Assembly (NCBI GenBank): GCA_018242605.1
Contig: JAFEBP010000004.1
Span: 218,355-282,354 of the forward strand
DNA length: 64,000 nucleotides
Origin: Planctomycetota bacterium
GTDB lineage: Bacteria > Planctomycetota > Phycisphaerae > Phycisphaerales > UBA1924
Direction of reading: 5' to 3'
Shown: one piece after another, positions 1-11,096 of the stretch
Layout of the letters: each line of letters starts with the position of its first letter
How positions within the stretch are numbered: position 1 is the first letter of the stretch
Notes under the pieces: generated by a model
What the model was told of the DNA's origin: nothing
The model's input: only the letters and a program-made list of their open reading frames with translations
Database searches by the model: none
Program-made: the position numbers and the translations under genes

Positions 1-232
1 GGGCCAGCAACAGGCCCCGCTGATCCCGCCGATCGCGGAGCTGAAGCTGCTGCGGGCGATGCAGGCCGAGGCGGCGGACCGGACGCACGCCGCGGCGGAC
101 GCGAACAACGACGCGGCGGAGCTCGAGGCCGTGACTACGTTGCAGACGGACCTGACGAAGTACGCCAAGGAACTGCTCGAGAAGCTCACGCAGGAGCGTC
201 AAGAGAAGCCGCCGGCCACGGAGCGCAACTGA
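1..232 (+). CDS. C-terminal end of a coiled-coil protein (cut by window edge)
   Basis: An open frame enters from the left edge and stops with TGA at 230-232. The visible 76 residues begin GQQQAPLIPPIAELKLLRAM and are rich in Ala, Glu, Lys and Leu with heptad-like spacing, so this is the charged helical tail of a larger protein. The segment IPPIAELKLLRAMQ resembles the end of long uncharacterised planctomycete proteins that precede a toroid-repeat gene, but I know no function for it. The stop overlaps the next ATG by one base (TGATG), which indicates translational coupling and one operon with the three following genes. Confidence 0.7.
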   Translation, partial: GQQQAPLIPPIAELKLLRAMQAEAADRTHAAADANNDAAELEAVTTLQTDLTKYAKELLEKLTQERQEKPPATERN

Positions 233-975
233 TGAAACCGTTCGCACTCTCGCGACTGTTGGTGGTGCTGCCCTGGCTGGCGGTGGCGTCGCACGCGCAG
301 CCGCAGCCCCCCACTCCGCCGCCGCCGGCGGAGCCGACGCTGGATGATCTGCTCAAGCTCCCCAAAGCGGCGCCCAAAGAGAAGCCCGCCGAGACCAAGC
401 CGGAGGACGCGACCGCAGACAAGGCGGCGCAGAAACCCGCGCCGCCGGTGGATCCGGCCAAGGCGGAGCTGGACCGCCAACTGTCCGAGCAGGCGGCGAA
501 GGATGACTTCGAGGAGGCCGTGAGCCTGATGGAGCAGAGCACCGAGCGTCTCTCTCGCTCCGGGGATGCGGGCGTCGACACGCAGCGGCTCCAGAAGCAG
601 ACGCTCGATCGGTTGGACAAGCTCATCGACATGGCCAAGAAACAGAAAAGCAAGAGCAAGTCCAAGAGCAAGAGCAAGCAGAACTCGGATTCACAGAGCC
701 AGAGCCAGCAGCAGCAATCCAGCCAATCGCAACAACAACAGCAGCAGCAACAGTCGCAGCAGGCGCAGGGCGGGGCGAACACACCGCTCAACCCCGACGG
801 CAAACTCAACCCGCCGCCGGGCGCGGGGGCGGCGTGGGGCGGGCTGCCCGAGCGGCTGCGTGATGCGCTGATGCAGGGGTCGGGGGACAAGGTGAGCTCC
901 ACGTGGGAGTCTCTGACTCGCGAGTACTACAAGCGGTTGGCGGAGCAGGCCCCGGGCGAAGGAGCCCCGCGATGA
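232..975 (+). CDS. Exported low-complexity Q/S/K-rich protein of unknown function
   Basis: 247 residues. The N-terminus (MKPFALSRLLVVLPWLAVAS) is a Sec signal peptide with likely cleavage after SHA. A Pro/Ala-rich stretch follows, then a short helical part around residues 75-130. Next come a Lys-Ser alternating tract near residues 138-150 and a Ser-Gln/poly-Gln tract near 153-180. The C-terminal part has a conserved-looking WGGLPERLRDALMQGSGDK motif. That motif, followed by W(E/x)SLTREYYKRLAEQ, resembles the end of planctomycete proteins encoded beside MoxR/toroid-repeat cassettes. No catalytic motif is visible. The start overlaps the previous stop and the stop overlaps the next start (ATGA), so it sits inside a coupled four-gene operon. 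Its role could be structural or scaffolding in the periplasm; this is inference. Confidence 0.75.
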   Translation: MKPFALSRLLVVLPWLAVASHAQPQPPTPPPPAEPTLDDLLKLPKAAPKEKPAETKPEDATADKAAQKPAPPVDPAKAELDRQLSEQAAKDDFEEAVSLMEQSTERLSRSGDAGVDTQRLQKQTLDRLDKLIDMAKKQKSKSKSKSKSKQNSDSQSQSQQQQSSQSQQQQQQQQSQQAQGGANTPLNPDGKLNPPPGAGAAWGGLPERLRDALMQGSGDKVSSTWESLTREYYKRLAEQAPGEGAPR

Positions 976-2078
976 ACAGCCGCAACGCGTGGTTCGCGGC
1001 GGGGTTGGCGTCGAGCCTGCTCTGCGGCGGATGGACGAACGTGCCGAGGGAGTTGTGGCAGCCCGAGGCGCCCAAGCCGCGGCCCGCGGGGGTTCCGGAA
1101 TCGGCGGCGAACAACCCGATCGCGGACGAAATCACACCTCAGGCCGAGCGGGCCATCGCCAAGGGGCTGGCGGCGCTGGCCCGGTCGCAGAACGCGGATG
1201 GCTCGTTCGGCGAGGCGCAGATGGGGCGGAACGTCGCGGTCACCGCGCTGGCGTGCATCGCGATGATGGGCGACGGCAACCTGCCCGGACGCGGCGCGTA
1301 CGGAGAGGTGGTCTCCAAGGGGCTTGAGTACATCCTCAAGAACGCCTCGGAGAGCGGGCTGATCGCGACGCCAAACGCCACGAGCCCGATGTATGGTCAT
1401 GGGTTCGCCACGCTCTTCCTGGGCGAGGTGTACGGCATGACGCAGGGCGGAGGAGACTCGGACCTGACGGACCGCGTGCACCGTGCGCTGCTGCGGGCCG
1501 TGCAGTTGATCGAGAAGTCGCAGAACGATGAAGGGGGCTGGCGGTACAACCCGGTGGCGTTTGACGCCGACGCGAGCGTGACCATCTGCCAGATCATGGC
1601 GCTGCGGTCGGCTCGCAACGCGGGGCTTGAAGTCTCGAAGAAAACGATCGACAACGCGGTGCAGTACGTCCGGAGCCTGCAGAATCCGGACGGGGGTTTT
1701 CGCTACCAGGCGCCGGGGGGGCCCAGCGCCTGGCCTCGCTCGGCGGCGGGCGTGGCGAGCCTGTACTACGCGGGCATCTACGAAGACCGCGTGATCGACG
1801 ACGGGATCAAGTATCTGTTCGCCAACGCGATGCCCGGGCGGGGGGAGGGGCAGCAGATCCACTTCTTCTACGGTCACTACTACGCGGTGCAGGCGATGTT
1901 TCTGGCGGGCGGGGAGTCGTGGTCGAAGTGGTGGCCGGAGATCCGTCGCGTGCTTCTGACGATGCAGGATGACCGGGGGTATTGGGACGATCAGAGCGCC
2001 GGCCGTGACTACGGCACGGCGATGGGCCTCATCATCATGCAAATGCCCAAGCGGTATCTGCCGATCTTCCAGAAATGA
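972..2078 (+). CDS. Prenyltransferase/squalene-cyclase-like repeat protein, exported
   Basis: 368 residues from the ATG at 972, chosen because it overlaps the previous stop (ATGA) and is followed at once by a hydrophobic signal-like segment (WFAAGLASSLLCGGW). The body has several PFTB-type repeats of the alpha/alpha toroid fold: SQNADGSFGE, SQNDEGGWRYNP, SLQNPDGGFRY and MQDDRGYWDDQ. These repeats occur in squalene-hopene cyclases and protein prenyltransferases, and also in many secreted planctomycete proteins without known activity. The DXDD motif of cyclases is not seen, so hopene synthesis is unlikely. The gene is fourth-from-left partner of a coupled operon and overlaps the next gene by ATGA at 2075-2078. 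Confidence 0.85.
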   Translation: MNSRNAWFAAGLASSLLCGGWTNVPRELWQPEAPKPRPAGVPESAANNPIADEITPQAERAIAKGLAALARSQNADGSFGEAQMGRNVAVTALACIAMMGDGNLPGRGAYGEVVSKGLEYILKNASESGLIATPNATSPMYGHGFATLFLGEVYGMTQGGGDSDLTDRVHRALLRAVQLIEKSQNDEGGWRYNPVAFDADASVTICQIMALRSARNAGLEVSKKTIDNAVQYVRSLQNPDGGFRYQAPGGPSAWPRSAAGVASLYYAGIYEDRVIDDGIKYLFANAMPGRGEGQQIHFFYGHYYAVQAMFLAGGESWSKWWPEIRRVLLTMQDDRGYWDDQSAGRDYGTAMGLIIMQMPKRYLPIFQK

Positions 2079-3376
2079 AACGCACGCTCCACATCACGAC
2101 GATCGCGTGCCTCCTGTGCGCCGGTTGGGCCGGCGGGCAGGAATCGCGTCCCTCCGAAACCAAGCCGACGCCGACCCCCGCGCCACGGCCGCAGTCGCTG
2201 CCCCGGGTGTTCGTTGATTACTCGCTGCGCCAGCGGACGCTCCGGCTCACGGGCATCACCGAGGATTCGATCTCCGCGATCGGCGAGAACGGCAAAGCGG
2301 CGCAGATCTCGCGGAGCGAGGTGCTGGCGATCATGCCGCAGGTCACTCACGCGGCGGTGACGCCCGCGGGCGGTGAGCTCAACGTGTGGCGAGACCCTTC
2401 GCTCAAGGATGAAGCCCCGCTGGGACGGTGCGACCTGGTGGACGGGCAGATCATCCCGGGGCTGCTGTGGCCGGCGGGGACTAAGGGTGATCACGTGGGC
2501 TGGGACAGCCGGCTGTGGGGCAAGCTCTCGCTGCCGCTGGAGTCGCTGTGCGTGCTCACGCTGCGCAACGGCGGCAGCGGCAAGCGCGACGGGGTGAAGG
2601 ACGACGTGGTGTGGTTCGCCAACGGCGACCGCGCTTCAGGCTTCGTCGCCTCTGTCGGCGAGACGGTTTCGCTGGAGCACGAGGGGAAGACCAACACGTT
2701 CCCCGCCGAGCGGGTCGCAGGGATCGGGTTCACCAACGCCCGCACGACGTCCAAAGGCGTCTGGTTCTGGCTGTACGACGGAACAGTCGGAGCGACGTCC
2801 TCGCTCACGGCGACGCGGGATTCGGCGAAGGTGAGCGCGAGCATTCCGTCGCTCTCGGAGCCGCCGTCCGCGACGCTCGATCCGGACGAGATTCGCGCGA
2901 TCGCGTTTGATCGCGGGCGGCTCGCGACGCTGGCGGCGCTGCCGCTGCGGGGATCGGGGGCGGCGGCGAACCGGCGGTGGACACCGGTGCCGATCATCGC
3001 TGATCCCAAGGGAGCGCCGCTGGGCGCGGCGGACATCGAACTTCCCGGGCCGATGTCGGCCGAATGGGAACTGCCCGCGGGTGCGCAGCGGCTGAGCGCT
3101 TTGTGCGAACTGCCCGCGACGTGCCACGCGTGGGGTGACTGCGAACTGTTCGTGGAACTGGTGCTGCCCGGGGGGCAGTCGCGGGCGCTGTGGCAGCATC
3201 GGCTGAACGGCGCTGAGCCAGAGGCCTCCTTCAACATCACCCTCGAGGGAGTAGCGAGCGACAAGCCGACGCTGCTGCGTCTGCGGATTGATCCGGGTGA
3301 GAACGGACCGATCCAGGACCGGGTGATCATCCGGCGGGCTCTGATTCTGGTGGGCACCGGAACCGGTTCGCGCTGA
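2075..3376 (+). CDS. Exported beta-rich protein of unknown function (NPCBM-like C-terminus possible)
   Basis: 433 residues with a clear signal peptide (MKRTLHITTIACLLCAGWAGGQ). Residues 45-290 contain repeated short beta segments such as VWFANGDRASGFVASVGE and FWLYDGTVGATSSL. These look like the small barrel repeats of planctomycete proteins that read 'x-x-DG-D-x-x-x-G-x-V'. The last ~120 residues (GPMSAEWELPAGAQRL onward, with LCELP, CELFVELVLPG and LLRLRIDPG) look like a jelly-roll similar to NPCBM carbohydrate-binding domains, but this is only a resemblance. It is the last gene of the coupled cassette starting left of the window. No catalytic residues can be proposed. Confidence 0.7.
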   Translation: MKRTLHITTIACLLCAGWAGGQESRPSETKPTPTPAPRPQSLPRVFVDYSLRQRTLRLTGITEDSISAIGENGKAAQISRSEVLAIMPQVTHAAVTPAGGELNVWRDPSLKDEAPLGRCDLVDGQIIPGLLWPAGTKGDHVGWDSRLWGKLSLPLESLCVLTLRNGGSGKRDGVKDDVVWFANGDRASGFVASVGETVSLEHEGKTNTFPAERVAGIGFTNARTTSKGVWFWLYDGTVGATSSLTATRDSAKVSASIPSLSEPPSATLDPDEIRAIAFDRGRLATLAALPLRGSGAAANRRWTPVPIIADPKGAPLGAADIELPGPMSAEWELPAGAQRLSALCELPATCHAWGDCELFVELVLPGGQSRALWQHRLNGAEPEASFNITLEGVASDKPTLLRLRIDPGENGPIQDRVIIRRALILVGTGTGSR

Positions 3377-3715
3377 AACGCTCGCACAGCGGCCGATGCC
3401 GGTGATAGCCGCGCGACCAATTGGGTGCACCCATCGCAATCTTGCACACCAGCGCACAGGACATCGCGCATCAGGATCCGAAGGCTCCGGCACCGCGACC
3501 GTGGCTGCATAGAACCGGAAGACGTGCACGATCTGATTGCCGGTGAGGTGTCGGATGCTCGCGGTGGCGCCCGACGTTGCCCACGCGCATGAAGAACGAA
3601 GCGTGTGTTCGGTTGCGGGACGGCATCAACGAGCCAACGGCGTCTGTTCGCACATGAAACACCCGACCGGGCTACCCTTCTTGCTCGTGTTATCTGCCCC
3701 TCGGAGAACTCTCGG
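3377..3715. other. Intergenic stretch, 339 bp
   Basis: No convincing gene, RNA gene or terminator is visible. Short open frames on either strand (for example 3537-3719 plus) lack a ribosome site and family resemblance. The only supportable element is the ribosome binding site GGAG at 3703-3706 serving the TTG start at 3716. Confidence 0.5.
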
Positions 3716-4303
3716 TTGACCAGATCTCAATTTTCATTGTGCCGCCGCGTGGTGTTCGCCGCTCTGTTCGCTCTGCCGCTGGCGGCGTGCCAATCGGGGC
3801 ATGTGTACATGCTGTCTCGTCCCAAGGTCGCCACGCCGTGCACGGCGGTGACGTTCCACGAGGGTGACTCGGTCATCGAGATGGAAGCCGAGTACAAGGC
3901 CCACTTTGAGAGTCAGTTAGCCGAGCAGCTCAAGAACAAGGGCCTCTCGAACACACCGGCGAACGAGGAAGGAACTCTGAACATGGAGTACCGCTTCGTT
4001 CTGTACGATGCCGGCCACGCGCCCACCCGCGTCACGGCGGCGCTGATCAACCTGTCGGGCATTCCGACCGGTTCTCTGGGGTACGGCGTGCTCGGCGTCG
4101 AGGCGTACTTTCGCGATGCGCAGGGGCATGAAGTGGCTCACATCATCGCGGACGGACCGATCGACGGTTTCGACGGCTCCACCGAAGGCGGCCTAGCGAC
4201 CGCGGCGGAGAGCCTCGCGGACTTCGCGAAGAACCGGCTGGCGGTGCCGACGACGACGCCTGTCGCGACGCTGGTCAAGCCTGATTCGACGGTTGCGAAC
4301 TGA
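3716..4303 (+). CDS. Small outer-membrane or periplasmic lipoprotein, unknown function
   Basis: 195 residues from TTG at 3716, chosen because GGAG lies 9 bases upstream and the product then begins with a proper lipoprotein signal: MTRSQFSLCRRVVFAALFA followed by the lipobox LAAC (Cys25). A GTG at 3749 is the alternative. After the Cys come a short linker and a mixed alpha/beta domain with GTLNMEYRFVLYDAGHAPTR and FRDAQGHEVAHIIADGPI. This layout, a lipid anchor plus a domain measuring a basal expression such as 'x-x-D-x-x-G-x-E-V-A', resembles DUF4410-type lipoproteins, but the match is weak. It stands alone, convergent with the histidine kinase gene. Confidence 0.6.
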   Translation: MTRSQFSLCRRVVFAALFALPLAACQSGHVYMLSRPKVATPCTAVTFHEGDSVIEMEAEYKAHFESQLAEQLKNKGLSNTPANEEGTLNMEYRFVLYDAGHAPTRVTAALINLSGIPTGSLGYGVLGVEAYFRDAQGHEVAHIIADGPIDGFDGSTEGGLATAAESLADFAKNRLAVPTTTPVATLVKPDSTVAN

Positions 4304-4411
4304 CACCCAGAACATCGGGAACTGGGCAACGACAAGTTCTGACGATTCGGATTCGGATCCGAACGTCCCGCGCCGCGCGTCTGATCGCTCGGGGAAACGG
4401 CGCGACGGCGA

Positions 4412-6967
<2,556 letters not shown>

Positions 6968-7045
6968 GTCAGAACCTCAATCGCAACCGTGCGCCGACAA
7001 GGCGCGGCCGGTTGGGAATCGACGTTCGACGGACCCTTCGATAGT

Positions 7046-7077
7046 AAAAAAACGCCCCGGTTCGGGGAAAACCGGGG
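7046..7077 (-). terminator. Rho-independent terminator of the OPT transporter gene
   Basis: Perfect 8-bp stem CCCCGGTT (7055-7062) with AACCGGGG (7070-7077) and a 7-base loop. Read on the minus strand it is followed, after two bases, by a T run (A7 at 7046-7052 on plus). It lies about 50 bp downstream of the transporter stop and upstream of the histidine kinase start. Confidence 0.85.
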
Positions 7078-7129
7078 TGTCGTCGTCACAGACGGAATTG
7101 TAAAAAATAACACTAGAACGAATCGGGGA

Positions 7130-9418
7130 TCAGGAGCCGCCGCGGAGACCGATGGCGGTGGCCCACATTGCGACAACCGCCTTGGTGAGCGACTCGCCGG
7201 CGATGAGACCCGATGCGGTGGAGATGCCGATAGCGTCGTAGGAACGCTTGTGGGACTTCTCCCAGAGCCAACCGATAATGGCGCCGACGAAGAACCCGAT
7301 CGCGCTGCTGAAGGGGATCACCCAAGAGAGGCCAAGGCCCATGGCCGACGGGAGGAAACGGCGGTACTTGGAGGGGAGTAGGCGATCGATCACCGGCAGG
7401 CCGATGCCGACAAGCGCGCCGACCAGGATCGCGATCTGGGCGGTGTGGGGAAGGCGGTCAACACCCTGAACGAGGATGCGGGCGACGGCCTCCCACTGGC
7501 GGCTGGCGGGGGCGGCGAACTTCTCGATCGCTTCGCGGCTGGGGACCATGAGGTACCAGATGGGAACGATAGCGATCGTGCCGAAGAAGACGCCGACAAA
7601 CTGCGCGAGGAACTGCTTGCGGGGGTTGGCGCCCAGCAAATAACCGCTCTTGAGGTCGGTGAGCAGGTCAGCGGAGGAAGAAGCGCTGTTGGCGGCGATG
7701 CCCGCGGCGGCGACGTTGGCCTGGATGTTGTTGGGCGCCAGCACCGCGAAGAGAAGCTGCATGACCTTGCCCATGGCGCCGATGGGCGTGGTATCGGTCT
7801 CGCCCGTGGCTCGGCACGCGACGAGGCTGAGAACAAACGGGACGAGGATGGCCACGATACCGGCGAACACGCCGACCTTGAACGCGACGATCTGCACGAA
7901 GAGCATCGCGATGGCGATGGGGATGAGTCCCACGACCATCCAGGAGGTGGGCACTTCGATATCACGCATCGCGGCGGTGGTTTCCGCGGACGATGAGCCG
8001 CTCAGGCCCTTGAAGGCCCGGACGATCGTCTTCCATTGCAGCGCAACGGCCGTGAGGCTCGAGAAGACCATGACGGCTGTGCCGCCCCACAGGCCCCACA
8101 CCACCGGGCGGACGACGGTGCCCGCTCGGTTGAAATCCATGTTGATGACGGCGTCCTTGGTCTTGTTGGCGATGGTGAACACCCAGTCGCCCGCGGCGTC
8201 CTTGGCCCAACCGCTGCCGGCGATCGTGAGGTCGGCCTGCATCAGCATGGGGGCCGCGACCGCGTGGAGCAGCAGAGCGCCAACGAACATGGAGACGCAG
8301 ACGCGCAGGCCGGTGATGATGCCGGCGGCGATGAGCAGCACGCTGGGCTCGAAGCCGAACGCGGCGACGGGGTAACCCTTCATGCCTTCGGTGGCGGTGG
8401 CCCACTTGTTCCAGATGATGTGACCCTCGGCGTCGCGGGCGAAGCCGAAGCCCAGGAGCTTGTCGCCGGCCATGCGGAAGAAGCCGCCCGCGGGCACCTG
8501 CTCGGGGAGGCGGAGGTCAAAGGCGTAGCTCTTGATGGTCTCCATCACGCGGTCGAGCGCTTTGAGCGTGCCCTCGCCGGTGTTGAGGATGCCGACGATG
8601 ACACCGGCGGCGATACCGGCCAGGAGCGAGTAGGCCTTCTGCATCGCCTCGGCGCTCTCGCTGTAGAGGCTGCGGAGCGTCTCCGCCGCGGCGATGCCGG
8701 AGGGGAAGCGGAGCTGCTCGTGGTTGATCATCTGCTTCTTGAGCGGGATGGCGAGGAAGACGCCCATCAGGCCGGTGCAGAGCGTGAAGACGATGACAAC
8801 CCAGACGGGGTGGAGATCGCGGGTCAGGATATTGGCGTACGTCTGCCCCTCCTTGGGGTCGGTCAGGAGCAGCAGTGAACCGAACATGGTGGCCAGTGTG
8901 GAACCGGTGCTGTAGCCCGCCGCGGAGGCGGTGCTGGCCATGCAGTTGTTCTCGAGCACGGACATCTTGGGGAGTTTTCGCGAGAGCACCGAGAAGAAGG
9001 CGATGCCCGCGATGCCCAGCAGCAATGCGGCCCACAGGGGCCAGACGTCGCGCATGTACAGGGCGAAGGCCACGAGTTCCACGCCCACTGCGCCCAGGAA
9101 GAGCTCGACTCGCTTTCCGGAGCAAAGGCGGATGGCGGACCAGATGACGTAGGACATCACGCACGCGGTGATGGCGACGCCGAAGGCCCAGCCGATGGCC
9201 AGCGTGGTGTACAGGTTGGAGGCCGACATGAGCATGCCCAGCACGCCGCCCATGATGACGGCGCGGATGGTGAGCTGGGGCATCTTGTCGCCCTGGTACA
9301 CGTAGGTGTACCAGTACAGGTCTTTCTGTTCCGGAGTCGCGTCTTCCGCGAGCGGGGGAACGCCCTCGGGGAGTGACAAACCGGGTTGTGAGCCGCCTGA
9401 AGTAGTTGGGCTAGCCAT
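7130..9418 (-). CDS. OPT-family oligopeptide/metal-chelate transporter
   Basis: 762 residues, dominated by 14 or more hydrophobic membrane spans, matching the length of prokaryotic OPT (oligopeptide transporter) family members. Supporting segments include QLTIRAVIMGGVLGMLMSAS after a short soluble N-terminus, FPSGIAAAETLRSLYSES (the conserved 'P-x-x-x-A-x-T' type loop), MGKVMQLLFAVLAPNN and LIAGESLTKAVVA near the C-terminus. The family imports small peptides or metal complexes with protons; the substrate cannot be read from sequence. It is a single-gene unit with its own terminator at 7046-7077. Confidence 0.9.
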   Translation of the reverse strand: MASPTTSGGSQPGLSLPEGVPPLAEDATPEQKDLYWYTYVYQGDKMPQLTIRAVIMGGVLGMLMSASNLYTTLAIGWAFGVAITACVMSYVIWSAIRLCSGKRVELFLGAVGVELVAFALYMRDVWPLWAALLLGIAGIAFFSVLSRKLPKMSVLENNCMASTASAAGYSTGSTLATMFGSLLLLTDPKEGQTYANILTRDLHPVWVVIVFTLCTGLMGVFLAIPLKKQMINHEQLRFPSGIAAAETLRSLYSESAEAMQKAYSLLAGIAAGVIVGILNTGEGTLKALDRVMETIKSYAFDLRLPEQVPAGGFFRMAGDKLLGFGFARDAEGHIIWNKWATATEGMKGYPVAAFGFEPSVLLIAAGIITGLRVCVSMFVGALLLHAVAAPMLMQADLTIAGSGWAKDAAGDWVFTIANKTKDAVINMDFNRAGTVVRPVVWGLWGGTAVMVFSSLTAVALQWKTIVRAFKGLSGSSSAETTAAMRDIEVPTSWMVVGLIPIAIAMLFVQIVAFKVGVFAGIVAILVPFVLSLVACRATGETDTTPIGAMGKVMQLLFAVLAPNNIQANVAAAGIAANSASSSADLLTDLKSGYLLGANPRKQFLAQFVGVFFGTIAIVPIWYLMVPSREAIEKFAAPASRQWEAVARILVQGVDRLPHTAQIAILVGALVGIGLPVIDRLLPSKYRRFLPSAMGLGLSWVIPFSSAIGFFVGAIIGWLWEKSHKRSYDAIGISTASGLIAGESLTKAVVAMWATAIGLRGGS

Positions 9419-9475
9419 GCGGAGAATTCCTCAAGAGCCGGAATATAGCAGGGCTTCGCACGCCGCGGCGGAGGG

Positions 9476-10981
9476 TCAGCAGCCTCCGGCGGACCATAAC
9501 TCGAAGAAGGACTCCACGTCGCTTCCGTCGACGCCGCCGTCCTGATTGACGTCTGCGAACAAGTCGCCGGTGCGCCAGGTCTGGTAAAAGGCTTCGACAT
9601 CGGCGCCATCGATACCGCCGTCCTCGTTGAAATCGGCGGGGCAGGCCAGGGAGATGAGGGAGAGCAGTTCGCGCTGGGCCAAGACTTGGTAATACGGGGG
9701 ATTAAGGTGGTTGCGGTCGAAGCCGCCCAACTGGTACCAGCCGTCGGCGAGCATCTCCGTGGCGCTGGTCAGACGATCGAGGCGGACACTGGCGGTGCGG
9801 GGGCTTGACATTGCCACGGCGTCGGCGCGATCGCGGTAGGCGAGCAGCATCGGATCGTCGGGATCGGCGACGGGGTGCGAGGGGGTGACGAGGAAATGGA
9901 GTTCCTCTTCGGGCCAGCCGTTGGCAACCCAGATCTCGGTGATGCGTGCGAGGATGGCGCGGAGGTTGTCTTCGTACGCCGCGGCGGAGTTGCCGGCGGC
10001 GATGTGGGCCGGGCCCACGCTGGGAAGGGGCTCGGCACGGTCGTTGAGTCCGGAAGCGATGCGGACGAGGACCCGCCTTGGCTCGTCCTGCAGGGCGCGG
10101 ATGCTGGTGAAGTAGAGCGTGAGAGTGTCGTCGCTGGAGGCTTGCAACGCGGCGGCCATGTCGCGCAGCGATTGGCTGCCCATACCGTACAGCGTGCTGA
10201 AGGAGGCGCCGTGCGAGGCGGAGGTGTCTTCGACCCGGGCGTACAAACCCATGGCGGGTCCGACGATGGAATCGAATGGACCGGCCATTCGCATCGAGAT
10301 GGGGTACGAGCGGCGAGAACGGGGCAGGTCGAGTGCGATGCTGGCGACACGGGCGGGTTGACCGGGGCCGGAGCGGGTTGTCAAGACCGGGGTTTGCGCG
10401 AGGATCGTGAAAGGGGACGTGTCGCGGCGCAGAATCGGACGGATCTCGCCGGGGCCGGCGCCGGGGAACAGGCCGTAGAGAAGGTGGAAGCGCACAGGTG
10501 CGTTCACACTCACCGGACAGTCGGTGGCGAGTGTGATGCCGTTGCCGATGGTGCCGGCGACGGCATCGCCCTCGGGAACATACAGGTAGTTGAGAGGGGC
10601 GAGCAGGGAGGGAGGGTTGTTGAGGTAGTTGTCGAGTTCCGCGGGAGCGCCGGCGTATTGAAACTCCGCGGAGGAGTAGGTGGAAAAAACCGACACTCCG
10701 TAACCCGCGCCGCTGCCTACGCCAGAGCTCTCGCCCAGGGCGAGCAGTTCGGTGGCGTAGAGCCCGTAACGTTGGTTGAGGACGCGGGTCCATCCTTCAT
10801 CCCAGCCGACACCGAGCATGAACTCGTTGCTGTCGCCGATGCCGACGACGTCGGCGCGGCCCGTTTTCATCTTGTCGAAGACGGGGCGGATCGCGTCACG
10901 GTTGATCGCGGGCTCCTGAGCGAACGCGGCGCAGGAGATCGATAACACACCCAGAGTTTTTAGAACACCTCGCACCTGCAC
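9476..10981 (-). CDS. Secreted SGNH/GDSL-like hydrolase with C-terminal dockerin-type tail
   Basis: 501 residues from GTG at 10981; GTG at 10975 also works. A longer frame from TTG at 11110 would overlap the neighbour and bury the signal peptide. The signal (VLKTLGVLSISCAAFAQ) ends near residue 22. GDS at 49-51 (VVGIGDSNEF) fits the SGNH nucleophile block, and D422-x-x-H425 (GGFDRNHLNP) fits the DxxH block, so a secreted esterase or related hydrolase is likely. The last ~60 residues carry two calcium-binding-like loops (FNEDGGIDGADVEAFYQTW and VNQDGGVDGSDVESFFELW) and end in GGC, the GC-type dockerin tail. It shares this tail with the genes at 42296, 49132 and 59585. Substrate unknown. Confidence 0.75.
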   Translation of the reverse strand: MQVRGVLKTLGVLSISCAAFAQEPAINRDAIRPVFDKMKTGRADVVGIGDSNEFMLGVGWDEGWTRVLNQRYGLYATELLALGESSGVGSGAGYGVSVFSTYSSAEFQYAGAPAELDNYLNNPPSLLAPLNYLYVPEGDAVAGTIGNGITLATDCPVSVNAPVRFHLLYGLFPGAGPGEIRPILRRDTSPFTILAQTPVLTTRSGPGQPARVASIALDLPRSRRSYPISMRMAGPFDSIVGPAMGLYARVEDTSASHGASFSTLYGMGSQSLRDMAAALQASSDDTLTLYFTSIRALQDEPRRVLVRIASGLNDRAEPLPSVGPAHIAAGNSAAAYEDNLRAILARITEIWVANGWPEEELHFLVTPSHPVADPDDPMLLAYRDRADAVAMSSPRTASVRLDRLTSATEMLADGWYQLGGFDRNHLNPPYYQVLAQRELLSLISLACPADFNEDGGIDGADVEAFYQTWRTGDLFADVNQDGGVDGSDVESFFELWSAGGC

Positions 10982-11096
10982 AAGTATGCGCGAGTCCGGC
11001 CAATAAACAAGTGAACAAGCCCCCAACGGCCTGAAGTTGATCAGATAACTACGTGATCGGACCGATGGAACCGCGTGCTGGTTACGGCAGGTCGAC

